From CAVUFH01 sp963740835 (GTDB lineage: Bacteria; Actinomycetota; Acidimicrobiia; IMCC26256; PALSA-610), in the NCBI GenBank assembly GCA_963740835.1, contig CAVUFH010000003.1:1873444-1937443 (forward strand): a DNA stretch of 64,000 bases. Direction: 5' to 3'. A model generated the notes under the pieces. The model did no database searches. It saw only the letters and a program-made list of their open reading frames with translations, and was not told where the DNA came from. Below, piece by piece: positions 25,878 through 35,587 of this stretch (positions within the stretch are counted from its first letter, which is position 1; the number at the start of each line of letters is the position of its first letter). The translations under genes were made by a program, and so were the position numbers.

Positions 25878-26866
25878 GCAGCACCACCACTCCCACCACG
25901 TATCGGGAGGCATTGCGCGACGCGATCCGTGACGCGATGCGACGAGACGACCGCGTGTTCCTGATGGGGGAGGACGTGGGTCGTTACGGCGGTTGCTTCG
26001 GCGTGAGCCTGGGCCTGCTCGACGAATTCGGGCCTCGCCGCGTCCGGGACACGCCGCTGTCGGAGTCCGCCTTCGTCGGAGCCGGAATCGGTGCTGCGAT
26101 CGGCGGTATGCGCCCGATCGTCGAGATCATGACCGTCAACTTCAGCCTGCTCGCGCTCGACCAGATCGTGAACAACGCGGCGACGCTCCTGCACATGTCG
26201 GGCGGCCAGGTGAACGTGCCGATCGTCATCCGGATGACGACCGGCGGCGGCCGGCAGCTCGCGGCGCAGCACTCGCACAGCCTGGAGGGCTGGTACGCGC
26301 ACGTCCCCGGGTTGCGCGTCCTCACCCCGGCGACGCTCGAGGACGCCCGCGGCATGCTCTGGCCGGCGTTGCAGGATCCGGACCCGGTGCTGATCTTCGA
26401 GCACGGCGCGCTCTACAACATGCGCGGCGACCTCCCCCCCGACGCCGGCGACGTCGACATCGAGGGGGCGGCGATCCGGCGACGTGGGAGCGACGTGTCG
26501 GTGGTGGCATACGGGGGGACCCTTGCGAAGGCGCTCGAGGCCGCGGACGTCCTCGCGAAAGACGGCGTCGACGCAGAGGTGGTCGACCTCCGGACGCTCC
26601 GACCCCTGGACGACGAGACCGTGTTGGAGTCGGTCTCGCGCACGCACCGTGCCGTCATCGTCGACGAAGGGTGGCGGAGCGGGAGCGTCTCGGCCGAGGT
26701 GTGTGCGCGCATCGTCGAAGGCGCGTTCTACGAGCTCGACGCACCGATCGGTCGGGTGTGCACGGCCGAGGTGCCGCTGCCGTACGCGAAGCACATGGAG
26801 GATGCGGCACTGCCGCAGACCGACGCCATCGTGGCCGCGTGCCGAAAGGCGATGGCGGGTGGGTGA
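25874..26866 (+). CDS. pdhB: 2-oxoacid dehydrogenase E1 beta
   Basis: 330 residues: TYREALRDAIRDAMRRDDRV, FLMGEDVGRYGGCFGVSLGL, DTPLSESAFVGAGIGAAIGG, then the C-terminal transketolase domain (VVDLRTLRPLDDETVLESVS). The GTG at 25874 overlaps the E1 alpha stop. No E3 (lipoamide dehydrogenase) is encoded in the window, so one from elsewhere must serve. Confidence 0.92.
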   Translation: MSSTTTPTTYREALRDAIRDAMRRDDRVFLMGEDVGRYGGCFGVSLGLLDEFGPRRVRDTPLSESAFVGAGIGAAIGGMRPIVEIMTVNFSLLALDQIVNNAATLLHMSGGQVNVPIVIRMTTGGGRQLAAQHSHSLEGWYAHVPGLRVLTPATLEDARGMLWPALQDPDPVLIFEHGALYNMRGDLPPDAGDVDIEGAAIRRRGSDVSVVAYGGTLAKALEAADVLAKDGVDAEVVDLRTLRPLDDETVLESVSRTHRAVIVDEGWRSGSVSAEVCARIVEGAFYELDAPIGRVCTAEVPLPYAKHMEDAALPQTDAIVAACRKAMAGG

Positions 26867-27998
26867 CTTCTGCATGCCGTCGCTCGGCGCCGACATGGAG
26901 TACGGGACGGTGATCGAGTGGCTGGTCGGCCCGGGCGACCCGGTGCAGCGGGGTGACATCGCCGCCGTCGTGCACACCGAGAAGGCCGACATCGAGATCG
27001 AGGTGTTCGAAGACGGCGTCGTCGGCGAGCTGCTGGTGCCGCTGGGCGAGGAGGTGCCGGTCGGCACGCCACTCGCGCGCATCGATTCGGGAGCGGTGCG
27101 TGCGGAGCCGCCGGCCGCGCCCGCGCCCGCGGTTGCAACGCCGCGTGAGCGCGTTACGCCACCGCCGGCGCCGAAGGTCGCAGCTCGCGACGGCGCGCGC
27201 GTGACGCCCCGCGCTCGCCGGCTCGCGGCCCGGCACGGCGTGGACCTGGCGCATGTCATCGGGGCCGGCAAAGTCATCACGGGAGCAGACGTCGAGCGGG
27301 TCACTCGTGGAACCGGCGTCGAGCAACCGGATCAGCACGCGGCCATGCGACACGCGATCGCGGCCGCGATGAGCAAGTCCAACCGCGAGATCCCGCATTA
27401 CCACCTGTTGCACCACACACCGTTGACTCACGCGCTCGCGTGGCTCGAAGACCGCAACGCACGACGTGCGGTGGATGAGCGGCTCATTCCCGCGGCGCTC
27501 TTCTGCCGAGCAGTCGTCCTCGCGCTCGCTCGCGAGCCCGGGCTCAACGGCTTCTGGGTCGATGACGCGTTCCGGCCGCGCGAACACGTGCATCTCGGGC
27601 TCGCCGTGTCGTTGCGCGGAGGGGGCCTGATCGCGCCCGCCATCCTCGATGCCGATCGCCTTGATCTCGATGCGTTGATGCGCGCGATGCGCGACCTCAC
27701 GAACCGCGCTCGGTCTGGCCGGCTGCGGGGTCGCGAGATGACGGACGCGACGGCCACGGTCACGAGCCTCGGGGATCGCGGCGTCGAGGTCGTACACGGC
27801 GTGATCTATCCGCCGCAGGTCGCGCTGTTCGGGTTCGGTGCCGTCCTCGAGCGACCATGGGTGGAGCACGGCGAATTCGCGGCCCGGTCGGTCGTCGCGA
27901 TCAGCCTCGCGGGCGACCATCGCGCGAGTGACGGCCACGCGGGCGCACGCGTCCTCAACGAGATCCACCGCCTGCTCAGGAACCCGGAGGAGCTATGA
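26859..27998 (+). CDS. pdhC: 2-oxoacid dehydrogenase E2 (dihydrolipoamide acyltransferase)
   Basis: 379 residues: one lipoyl domain with the lipoylated Lys in HTEKADIEIE (about residue 46), a Pro/Ala linker, a peripheral-subunit-binding domain (VTPRARRLAARHGVDLAHVI) and a catalytic domain ending in the DHRASDG histidine motif. I chose the GTG at 26859, giving MGDFCMPSLGADM as in other lipoyl domains; it overlaps the E1 beta gene by 8 nt. The ATG at 26874 is the alternative. Confidence 0.9.
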   Translation: MGDFCMPSLGADMEYGTVIEWLVGPGDPVQRGDIAAVVHTEKADIEIEVFEDGVVGELLVPLGEEVPVGTPLARIDSGAVRAEPPAAPAPAVATPRERVTPPPAPKVAARDGARVTPRARRLAARHGVDLAHVIGAGKVITGADVERVTRGTGVEQPDQHAAMRHAIAAAMSKSNREIPHYHLLHHTPLTHALAWLEDRNARRAVDERLIPAALFCRAVVLALAREPGLNGFWVDDAFRPREHVHLGLAVSLRGGGLIAPAILDADRLDLDALMRAMRDLTNRARSGRLRGREMTDATATVTSLGDRGVEVVHGVIYPPQVALFGFGAVLERPWVEHGEFAARSVVAISLAGDHRASDGHAGARVLNEIHRLLRNPEEL

Positions 27999-28246
27999 AC
28001 GCTCAAGAGATCACCACGCTCGTCCGCAAGGTGTTCGAAACCTTCGCGCCCGAATCCGACATCGAGTCGCTCGACCTGAACGCGCCGATCCAAGAAACAC
28101 TCGACCTCGACTCGATGGACTTCCTCAACTCGATGATCGCGATCCATGACGCGACCGGCGTCGACATCCCGGAAGCCGACTACGGACAGGTGACGACGCT
28201 CGGTGGGATCGTCGACTACGTCTCGGCGCGGCTCGCCTCGGCGTGA
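27995..28246 (+). CDS. acpP: Acyl carrier protein
   Basis: 83 residues with the 4'-phosphopantetheine attachment Ser in LDLDSMDFLN (about residue 40), and the usual helical fold. The ATG overlaps the E2 stop. An ACP fused operonically to a complete E1-E2 set and an AMP-ligase suggests that the acyl group made by the complex is passed to ACP, an inference. Its end overlaps the convergent GNAT gene by 31 nt. Confidence 0.88.
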   Translation: MNAQEITTLVRKVFETFAPESDIESLDLNAPIQETLDLDSMDFLNSMIAIHDATGVDIPEADYGQVTTLGGIVDYVSARLASA

Positions 28247-29188
28247 CGCGCGATCCGCTGAACCAACGCAACGATTGAGGTCGCGCCGCCGTCGGTCGAC
28301 GCGCGCACTGCATTCTCCGGAAGAGGCAGGTCCTCGTCACGGGGCAGCTCGACACAGATCGGGACACCTTCGTGCAGGCGGGAATGGCCCTCCAGCAGCG
28401 CTTCCCATTCCGGCTGCACGGGCTCACGCAGTGACATGACGATCGCGTCGGCGTCACGTGCGAGTGGACACGGACGGCCGGCCAGCACCGGACACCGTCG
28501 ATTCACTTCCGGGCCCGGGCAGGCCAACACCTGGAGCCCGGCCTCCCGCGCTGCGTTCGTCGCGTGCCAGCGCCCACCCGGCACCTCGACGAGCACGCGG
28601 GGGCGGGCGTCGCGACGCGGCCAGCTGGGCGCGCGGGCACCGGTGCCGACGAGGACGCGGACCGTCGTCCAGTCGGTGTTGTCCTGCGTGGCGTAGCCGC
28701 GCGTCCTCGCGAGCGCGAGCATCGCCCGGTTGGCGAGGAGGATGTCAGCTTCGAGATTGGGGATCCCACGCGCCGCCGCTCGTGCCAGCAGCGCATCGAG
28801 GAGATATGGACCCAACCAGCCGCGCCACTGGTCGTCGACGGTGATCGCGAGCTCGCCGTCGCCGTTCGCGAGAAGCGTGTAGCTGGCCTCGCCGACGATA
28901 TGGGCTTCTGCATCCGGAGCCGAGACCTCAGCCACCAGCTCGAGCCCGCCGCTGTCGCTGCACGCGACCATTCGGTCGAAGAAGGCACGGTCGGGCCGGT
29001 ACAACGAGAAGAACCGACGGTAGCGATCGTCGTCGTCGAGGCGGTCGTACAACGCCATCAGCCCGTCGACGTCCCGGTCCGTCGCCGCGCCGGACGACGA
29101 GCGTCCGGTCATCGCCGAGCTCGACGGGCCGGGTCAGGTCGTCGGCCACCTCGCCGGTCGGGACGACTCGCTTCGTGACCCGCATCAT
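28216..29188 (-). CDS. GNAT acetyltransferase with Cys-motif C-terminal domain, frameshifted
   Basis: The ATG at 29188, after GAGGAGGG, gives MMRVTKRVVPTGEVADDLTR; the frame then breaks near 29084-29093 and continues ATDRDVDGLMALYDRLDDDD. The GNAT core follows (ELAITVDDQWRGWLGPYLLD, then LLANRAMLALARTRGYA). After about residue 195 a second domain starts (RVLVEVPGGRWHATNAAREA) with cysteines in LACPGPEVNRRCPVLAGRPC, close to the N-terminal domain of the protein at 17620-18270. The repaired length is about 323 residues. A strong DosR-like box is 58 nt upstream. Confidence 0.75.
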
Positions 29189-29238
29189 GGCCCTCCTCGG
29201 GTTGCCTCCATCATCCGCAAGCGCTCGCTCGGTGCGTA

Positions 29239-29253
29239 AGTGCCGAAGGTCCC
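29239..29253 (-). promoter_or_regulatory. DosR-like box upstream of GNAT gene
   Basis: On the minus strand GGGACCTTCGGCACT, 14 of 15 consensus positions, centred 58 nt upstream of the ATG at 29188. Confidence 0.72.
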
Positions 29254-29311
29254 GTCGACCTCTGAGCCCACGACCGAGCCCGCGGCACCCGGCAGGCGTT
29301 GCCACGGGCAA

Positions 29312-29326
29312 CGGCCTTTCGACCCT
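29312..29326 (+). promoter_or_regulatory. DosR-like box, degenerate, upstream of CBS operon
   Basis: CGGCCTTTCGACCCT, 11 of 15 consensus positions, pointing right toward the small ORF at 29346 and the CBS gene at 29558. Confidence 0.48.
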
Positions 29327-29345
29327 GGTGCCGACCGCTCGCATC

Positions 29346-29519
29346 GTGCTCACTGGTCACCGAAGCCCAGACGGAGGCAGCGGGACGTTGCGACGCCGCA
29401 AGCACAAATACGAGCAGATCGAGTACCGCGACTTCGGTCCCCGCCCTTCGGAGTTCGGTCCGGTTCGCATTCATGCGAGCACTGCGGTCGAGCTCCTCCG
29501 CATCGCAGCGGAGGAATGA
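29346..29519 (+). CDS. Possible small protein of 57 residues
   Basis: An open frame with GTG at 29346 (or TTG at 29388 after GGAGG) ends at 29519. The C-terminal part, RRKHKYEQIEYRDFGPRPSE followed by HASTAVELLRIAAEE, looks protein-like, with balanced charge and a helical end. It lies between a degenerate DosR-like box and the CBS gene. The start is uncertain and I do not recognise a family. Confidence 0.35.
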   Translation: MLTGHRSPDGGSGTLRRRKHKYEQIEYRDFGPRPSEFGPVRIHASTAVELLRIAAEE

Positions 29520-29557
29520 ACCCATTCAGCCGGCAACTCGCCGTCAAGGGAGACACC

Positions 29558-29959
29558 ATGGCCGACCCGAGCAATCCGATCCGAGAGATCATGTCGCGCG
29601 GCGCGATATCGGTTGGCGACGACCTCACGCTGCGGTCGCTCGCGTCAGTGCTGGCGGAGCTTGACATCGGTGCCGCACTCGTTGCACGGCCCGACGGCTC
29701 GGCCGGGATCGTGTCCGAACGCGATCTCGTCCGTGCCCTCGCAGACGGTGCGGACGCCGACGAGGTCTGGACGGCCGACGTCATGACCGAGGATCTCGTG
29801 CTCGCGGAGCCCGAGGAGCCGATCGCGGACGTGGCCGGCCGGATGGCGTCTGAGTCCGTGCGCCACGTCGCCGTTGCAGAACGCGGCACGATCGTGGGCG
29901 TCGTCTCCGCGCGCGACCTGCTCTCGGTGCTGTCCGACTACGCGCGCGCCACGCTCTGA
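29558..29959 (+). CDS. Paired CBS-domain protein (Hrp1-like)
   Basis: 133 residues with two CBS motifs: PIREIMSRGAISVGDDLTLR ... GIVSERDLVRALADG, and VMTEDLVLAEPEEPIADVAG ... GVVSARDLLSVL. This length and layout match hypoxic response protein 1 (Rv2626c), one of the strongest DosR-induced genes. AAGGGAGA precedes the ATG at 29558. The ligand is unknown; CBS pairs commonly bind adenosine derivatives. Confidence 0.88.
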   Translation: MADPSNPIREIMSRGAISVGDDLTLRSLASVLAELDIGAALVARPDGSAGIVSERDLVRALADGADADEVWTADVMTEDLVLAEPEEPIADVAGRMASESVRHVAVAERGTIVGVVSARDLLSVLSDYARATL

Positions 29960-29973
29960 TCCCTCTTTTGATC

Positions 29974-30003
29974 TCCGGCGCGAGCGAACGAGCTCGCGCC
30001 GGA
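29974..30003 (+). terminator. Bidirectional hairpin between convergent genes
   Basis: A perfect 12-bp stem (TCCGGCGCGAGC / GCTCGCGCCGGA) with a 6-nt loop GAACGA fills the 48-bp gap between the CBS gene and the convergent esterase-like gene. There is CTCTTTTG before it but no long T-run after it, so it may act as a stem-only terminator. Confidence 0.6.
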
Positions 30004-30007
30004 CGCG

Positions 30008-31345
30008 TCAGATGCCGCTCGGATAGGTCTCGGGCGGCTCGCCTCGATCCCAGAGCGCGTTGCGCTCGAGCGGTTCGACCGCGCGCGTGTGGTCGAGATG
30101 GATCACTGCGTCGAACTGATCGGCGAGACGCGCTTCGAAGTAGTGGCTCTGTCGTTCGGTCTCCGGACGGTAGATCACTCCGATCGCGCGCTCGAGCCGC
30201 GGCACGCGCAGCGCGGCACGAGCGTCGGCGGTTGCGAACCAGTAGTTCGGAGTCGGAACCTCGTGAAGGGTCGCCTCGTGGCTCTGCGGGAGTGCCGGAC
30301 GCACATACTTGCGTCGGGGAGGTTCGCCCCAAGCCGACGCGGCGGTGACGTGGCCGTCGAAGGTCGTGAATCCCACGAGGACCGACTCGTTGCCGTAGCG
30401 CTGGCGGGCGAGCTGTCCGACGTTGAGCTCACCCCGGTCGGCCATCGCGGTGGCGCGCGCGTCGCCGACGTGCGAGTTGTGCTCCCAGACGACGACCTTG
30501 GAACGCCGGAGCCGGCGATCGAGGTGCTCGATGAGGCCATCGAGCGTCCCGGCCATGTGGCGATCGCGGAGATTCCACGACGAGGTCTCGGCGCGGTACA
30601 TCTGCTGGTAGTACTCCTCGGCATCGCGTACGACGCGAGCGTTCTGCTCGGCGAAGAACAGCTCGTCCTCGGCCGCCCAGCCGTCGCGGCGCAGATACGC
30701 GTCGGCCTTGCGGCGCAATGCCACGAGTTGGGCAACGACCTCGTTCTCGCAGGGGATCGCCGTTTCGAACGCGACTGCGTATCCATAGGCTTGCCCTTCG
30801 CGGCCGACATGGTCGAAGCAGGCGTAGCGATCTCGCGCGCGCCGAGCTTCGGCAGGGTCGATCTGCTCGAGGTACTCGATGACCGCTTCGATCGATGCCG
30901 CCAGGCTGTACAGGTCGAGCCCGTAGAACCGCGTCTTCGTGGCCGGGTGCGAATGCGCGTCGTTGCGCGCCCGCAGCCACTCCACGAAGTTCAAGACGTC
31001 GCGGTTGCGCCACATCCAGGCGGGGAACCGTCGGAAGTCCGACAACGCGATGTCAGCATCGAGATCGCGCCCGAGCCCCATGACGTAGCGATTGACGCGG
31101 TAGGCGTCCGGCCAGTCGGCTTCGACCGCCACGGCGGTGAAGCCGAGCTCCTGTATCAGCCGGCGTGTGATGCGAGCACGCTCGCGATAGAAGTCGTGCG
31201 TGCCGTGCGAAGCCTCACCGATGAACACGAATCGTCGCTCACCGACCATGTCGAGCAGGGCGTCGTAGTCGTCCGCGGCGCCGGTGATCGGCGTCGCTGC
31301 CCGCGTCAATGACGCCACGGCCGAATCGATAGCGCTCGACGGCAC
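30008..31345 (-). CDS. Erythromycin-esterase-like protein
   Basis: 445 residues with the EreA/EreB-like motifs EASHGTHDFYRERARITRRL (near residue 35), EADWPDAYRVNRYVMG, and the second histidine region VWEHNSHVGDARAT. In M. tuberculosis this domain forms the C-terminal half of Rv2030c, fused to a phosphoribosyltransferase; here the phosphoribosyltransferase is a separate gene (40737-42078). The GTG at 31345 follows GAGGAG closely. Macrolide hydrolysis should not be assumed; the natural substrate is unknown. Confidence 0.85.
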   Translation of the reverse strand: MPSSAIDSAVASLTRAATPITGAADDYDALLDMVGERRFVFIGEASHGTHDFYRERARITRRLIQELGFTAVAVEADWPDAYRVNRYVMGLGRDLDADIALSDFRRFPAWMWRNRDVLNFVEWLRARNDAHSHPATKTRFYGLDLYSLAASIEAVIEYLEQIDPAEARRARDRYACFDHVGREGQAYGYAVAFETAIPCENEVVAQLVALRRKADAYLRRDGWAAEDELFFAEQNARVVRDAEEYYQQMYRAETSSWNLRDRHMAGTLDGLIEHLDRRLRRSKVVVWEHNSHVGDARATAMADRGELNVGQLARQRYGNESVLVGFTTFDGHVTAASAWGEPPRRKYVRPALPQSHEATLHEVPTPNYWFATADARAALRVPRLERAIGVIYRPETERQSHYFEARLADQFDAVIHLDHTRAVEPLERNALWDRGEPPETYPSGI

Positions 31346-31417
31346 AGCTCCTCGCTCTCTGCGAAGGGTCGGCTTCCAACTCGCCCCGATCGTGCACCGC
31401 CGAGGGGTGGAGAGAGC

Positions 31418-31432
31418 AGGGCCGGAGGTCAC
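31418..31432 (-). promoter_or_regulatory. DosR-like box upstream of erythromycin-esterase-like gene
   Basis: On the minus strand GTGACCTCCGGCCCT, 13 of 15 consensus positions, centred 80 nt upstream of the GTG at 31345. Confidence 0.62.
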
Positions 31433-31480
31433 GAATCTGCCGATCGCCCGGTCGCGTCGAGGCGACCGATGGAAGCGCAG

Positions 31481-31495
31481 AGGACCATCGGCCCT
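31481..31495 (+). promoter_or_regulatory. DosR-like box upstream of CtpI-like ATPase gene
   Basis: AGGACCATCGGCCCT, 13 of 15 consensus positions, centred 45 nt before the ATG at 31533. It lies 63 bp from the minus-strand box at 31418, the same spacing as the 10394/10457 pair. Confidence 0.68.
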
Positions 31496-31532
31496 ACGTG
31501 TCCTCCCGTTGTTCCGACAGACTCGGTGCGGC

Positions 31533-34500
31533 ATGGACCCGTTCGGTTGGATTCCGCCGACGCTGAGGCTCCCGCTGAGCCGGCGTCGCCGACAATGGCA
31601 CGGAAACGGACGCGTGCACGTCGAGACGCGCGATCTTCGAGACGACGCGATGGCGACGTTCGCGGCCGCGGTCGTGTCCGACCTCGAGCAGCTCCCGAGC
31701 GTGGCGTGGGCATACGTCGTGGCGCCGGTCCGTCGCGTCGTCGTCGGGAGCACCGAACCCGAACCGGAGACCGCTGACATCGTCGCCGTCATCGAGCGCG
31801 TCGAGCGTCGCGTCGGCGCGGATCACGTCGGCTTCGCGCGCGGTGGTCCGGAGCATCCTGCCGACGTCGAGCCGATCGTCCGCGACTTCCTCGCGCTCGG
31901 TGCTGACGTCTTCGGACTCGGGCTCGGCTTGCTCGGAGCTGCTCGCCGGTTCTCGCCGTTACCGATCGAGATCGACGTCGCCGCACTCGTTTCGTTGGTC
32001 GAGGGCGCCCCCAAGGTCCGACACGTCGTGGAGAACCGGGTCGGGTATCCCGCGGCGGACCTGGCGCTCGGGGTCGCGAACGCACTTGCGCAGGGTTTCG
32101 CGCAGGGCCCGCTCGGGCCGATTGTTGATCTCGCGCACCGGGTCGTCCTGTACCGCGAACTGGTCGGGCGCCGGGAGTTGTGGGCGCGTCGCGAGACTGC
32201 GCTCGTCGCAGAGCGCCCGGAAGGTGGGCTCGTCGAGGACCGGACGTCTACGCGCGTCGTGCCGCTCCCGTCCGGGCCGATCGAGCGCTATGCCGACCAG
32301 GCGTGGTATGCGTCGGGCGTCGGGTTCGGTGTCGTGCTCATCGCGACGCGACGCGTCGAACGCGCGGGTCGCGGCGGTGTACGCGGGGCTTCCCAAGGCA
32401 GCTCGTCTCGGACGCGAGACCTTTGCGGCGCAGCTCGGCACCCTGTTCGCGTCCGCGAGGGATTCTCGTCGTCAACCCCATCGTGCTGCGACGGCTCGAC
32501 CGAGTCGACCGGTTGCTGTTCGACGTCGATGTCGACGTGCCCGACGTGGTTGCGAGCGCAACTCGCGTGGGTTTGCAGCCGGCGCGAGCAGGCTCCTTGG
32601 AACAGCTGTTGCAGCTCCAGCGCGAGGGACACGTCGTGGCGTACGCGGGACGCGACACCTGGATGCTCGGCGCGGCCGACGTCACGATGGGGTTGCACGG
32701 TCCGGGCGAGGTGGCACCGTGGCAGGCCGACATGGTTGCGCAGGAACCGGTGCGTGACTCGTTCCTCCTGTGCTGTGCGATCGGCGCAGCCCACGAAGTG
32801 AGCCGGCAGAGCGTGCGATTGGCCATGGCCGGTGCCGGGACGGCCGCATTCGTCGCGCTCGGAGGTGTCGTCCCCGGAACGACGCAGCGTGCCACCACGG
32901 TCGTCAACCTCGCGACCGCGACGGCCATGGCGAACGGCGTGCGTCACGCGATCGATCTGGCTCGGCTCCCCGAGCCCCGCGCCGACGACGCGCCGGCGTG
33001 GCACGCACTCGAGATCGAAGCCGTGATGGCGTTGCTCGGCACGTCGCCAGCCGGGCTCGCGCCGGAAGAAGCGGCGCGTCGAACCGTGCCGTCGCCGACG
33101 CCGCCGACCCCGCTCGTCGTCTTCGGCCGCTCGATCGTGTCGGAGCTCTCGAGCCCGCTGACACCAGTTCTCGCCGGCGGCGCGGCGCTGTCCGCATTGG
33201 TCGGGTCGCTACCGGACGCGCTGATGGTCACGAGCGTGATGGGGGTGAACGCGATCGTCGGCGGCGCCCAGCGATTGCGCACGGAGCGAGCAATCGCACG
33301 CCTCACGCGCGTCGGTCGACGCACTGTCACTGTGCGAAGAGGCGGCGAAGAGACGGCGCTCGACAGCCGCCTGCTCGTCCCGGGCGACGTCGTGCAACTG
33401 CACGCCGGGGACAGTGTTCCCGCGGACTGCAGGATCGTGACCGATGGCCACGTCGAGGTGGACGAGTCCGCGCTCACGGGTGAGTCGTTGCCGGTCACGA
33501 AGTGCCGCGTCGAGACGACGTCACCGGCGGTCGCGGATCGGACGTCGATGCTGTACGAGGGAACCGCGATCGCCGCAGGTGACGTCGAGGCTGTGGTCGT
33601 TGCGGTGGGGGACGACACGGAGGCACGGCGGAGCCTCCTCGTCGCCGGCGCACCGCCCGAGACGGGCGTCGAGTCGCGCCTGCGTTCGTTGACGGCGCTG
33701 GCGGTCCCCGCATCGGTGCTGAGCGGGATCGGCGTGGTCGCCGCGGGCGCGCTGCGCGGCGTGCCGTTGCGCGAGACGCTCGGGGCGGGCGTGAGCCTGG
33801 CCGTGGCCGCGGTGCCGGAGGGGCTCCCGGTCCTCGCGACCGTCGCGCAGCTCGGCGCAGCCCGACGGCTTTCGGGCCGCGGCGTCCTCGTGCGCAACCC
33901 GCGCGCCATCGAGGCGCTCGGACGGGTGGACCTGATCTGCGCCGACAAGACCGGGACACTCACCGAAGGCCGCATCGCGTTGCGCCTCGTCTCCGACGGC
34001 GCGACCGTTCACTCGAGCGAGCAGCTGACGCCGAGTCTCGACCGCGTGCTCGCCGCGGCGCGCCGGGCGACGCCGGCGCCCGCCGGCGACGGCGACGTCG
34101 CCCACCCGACCGACCGTGCCGTCCTGGAAGCAACTGGCGTCGACGTCGCCGGCTGGCGACCCGTGGACGAGCTGCCGTTCGAACCCGCCCGGGGCTTCCA
34201 CGCGGTCGTCGGTGAACTGGGCGGCGAGCGCACGCTCGCGGTGAAGGGTGCGCCCGAGGTGGTCTTGCCGCGATGCACCGGGTGGCGTCACGAGCACGAA
34301 CTGCGTTCGATCGACGCGGCCGATCGCAAGAGACTCGACGCCGAGAGCCGTCGTTTGGCCCGGATGGGACTGCGCGTCCTCGCGGTTGCCGAGCGCGACG
34401 CCGATCGTCTTCGTCCGTTGACGGACGACCGTGTCGCGCGGTTGACGTTCCTCGGGTTCGTCGCGCTGAGCGATCCGCCGCGCGCGACTTCCGCGGAAGC

Positions 34501-35587
34501 GATTGCGAGGCTTCGCCGAGCGGACGTCGACGTCGTCATGATCACGGGTGACCACCCGAGCACCGCCGAGGGGATCGCGGTCGAGCTCGGCCTGCTCGGC
34601 GAGGGCGACTCGGTGATCAGCGGCGCCGAGGTCGACGCCCTCGACGACGATGGTCTGCAAGCGACCGTTTCGGGCGCGAAGGTGTTTGCGCGCGTCACGC
34701 CGGTGCACAAGGTCCGCATCGTCCACGCGCTGCAGCGAACGGGGCGAACCGTTGCGATGACCGGCGACGGTGCGAACGACGCGGCCGCGATCAGGCTCGC
34801 CGATGTCGGAATCGCGCTCGGTGCGCGCAGCACTCCCGCCGCGCGCGATGCCGCGGACGTCGTCGTCACCGATGAGCACATCGAGACCATCGTCGAGGCC
34901 GTCCTCGAAGGGCGCGCGATGTGGGGCTCCGTGCGCGATGCCGTGGCGCTGCTGCTCGGCGGCAATCTGGGCGAGCTCGGGTTCGTGCTGCTCGGCACAC
35001 TCGCGACCGGTCGCTCGCCCCTCAACGCGCGTCAGTTGCTGTTGGTGAATCTGCTCACCGATGCTGCGCCCGCGATGGCAATCGCGTTGCGCCGACCGAA
35101 CGTGCACACTGCTGACGCGTGGCTGCGCGAGGGGCCCGACGTCTCACTCGGACGCAGCTTGAACGAGCAGATCGCCTGGCGCGGTGTCGCGACTGCTGCG
35201 GGTGCCACCGCGGCATGGGTCACAGCCCGCGTGACTGGTCGCCGCCGTCGAGCGTCGACCGTCGCGCTCGTCGCCCTGGTAGGTACCCAACTCGGTCAGA
35301 CGCTCGTCGTGGGCGGCCGCGACCCGCTCGTGGCGGTGACGGCAGTGGGTTCGACGGCCCTGCTCTGCGCGATCGTGCAGACCCCGGGGGTCAGCCGGTT
35401 GTTCGGCTGCACCCCGCTCGGTCCCGTCGGGTGGACGACCGCCACCGCGTCGGCCGCCGCGGCAACGGCGGGTGCCGTCATCGGGCCTCGTCTGGCGTCG
35501 CTGGTGGCCCGCTCCGCTCCGACCCTTGCGTTCGGACACGCGCCGGACCACGCGCCGGCACCTGCGCTCGATCCCGCGCGCAGGTGA
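31533..35587 (+). CDS. CtpI/CtpH-like giant P-type ATPase, frameshifted
   Basis: About 1350 residues when repaired. A long N-terminal region of about 450 residues (VVAPVRRVVVGSTEP ..., Gly/Ala-rich helices) precedes a P-type ATPase core with TGESLP, CADKTGTLT, KGAPEVVLP and MTGDGANDAAAIRLAD, and C-terminal helices. The large size and N-terminal extension recall mycobacterial CtpI and CtpH, whose ion is unsettled. Frame breaks occur near 32343-32355 and 32452-32462; the piece between reads VAAVYAGLPKAARLGRETFA. The stop overlaps the antiporter start. Confidence 0.82.

Noticed and set aside
30008..31345. Macrolide resistance gene
   Set aside because: The Ere-like fold in DosR regulons is not linked to antibiotic hydrolysis as far as I know. 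Context argues for a stress role.
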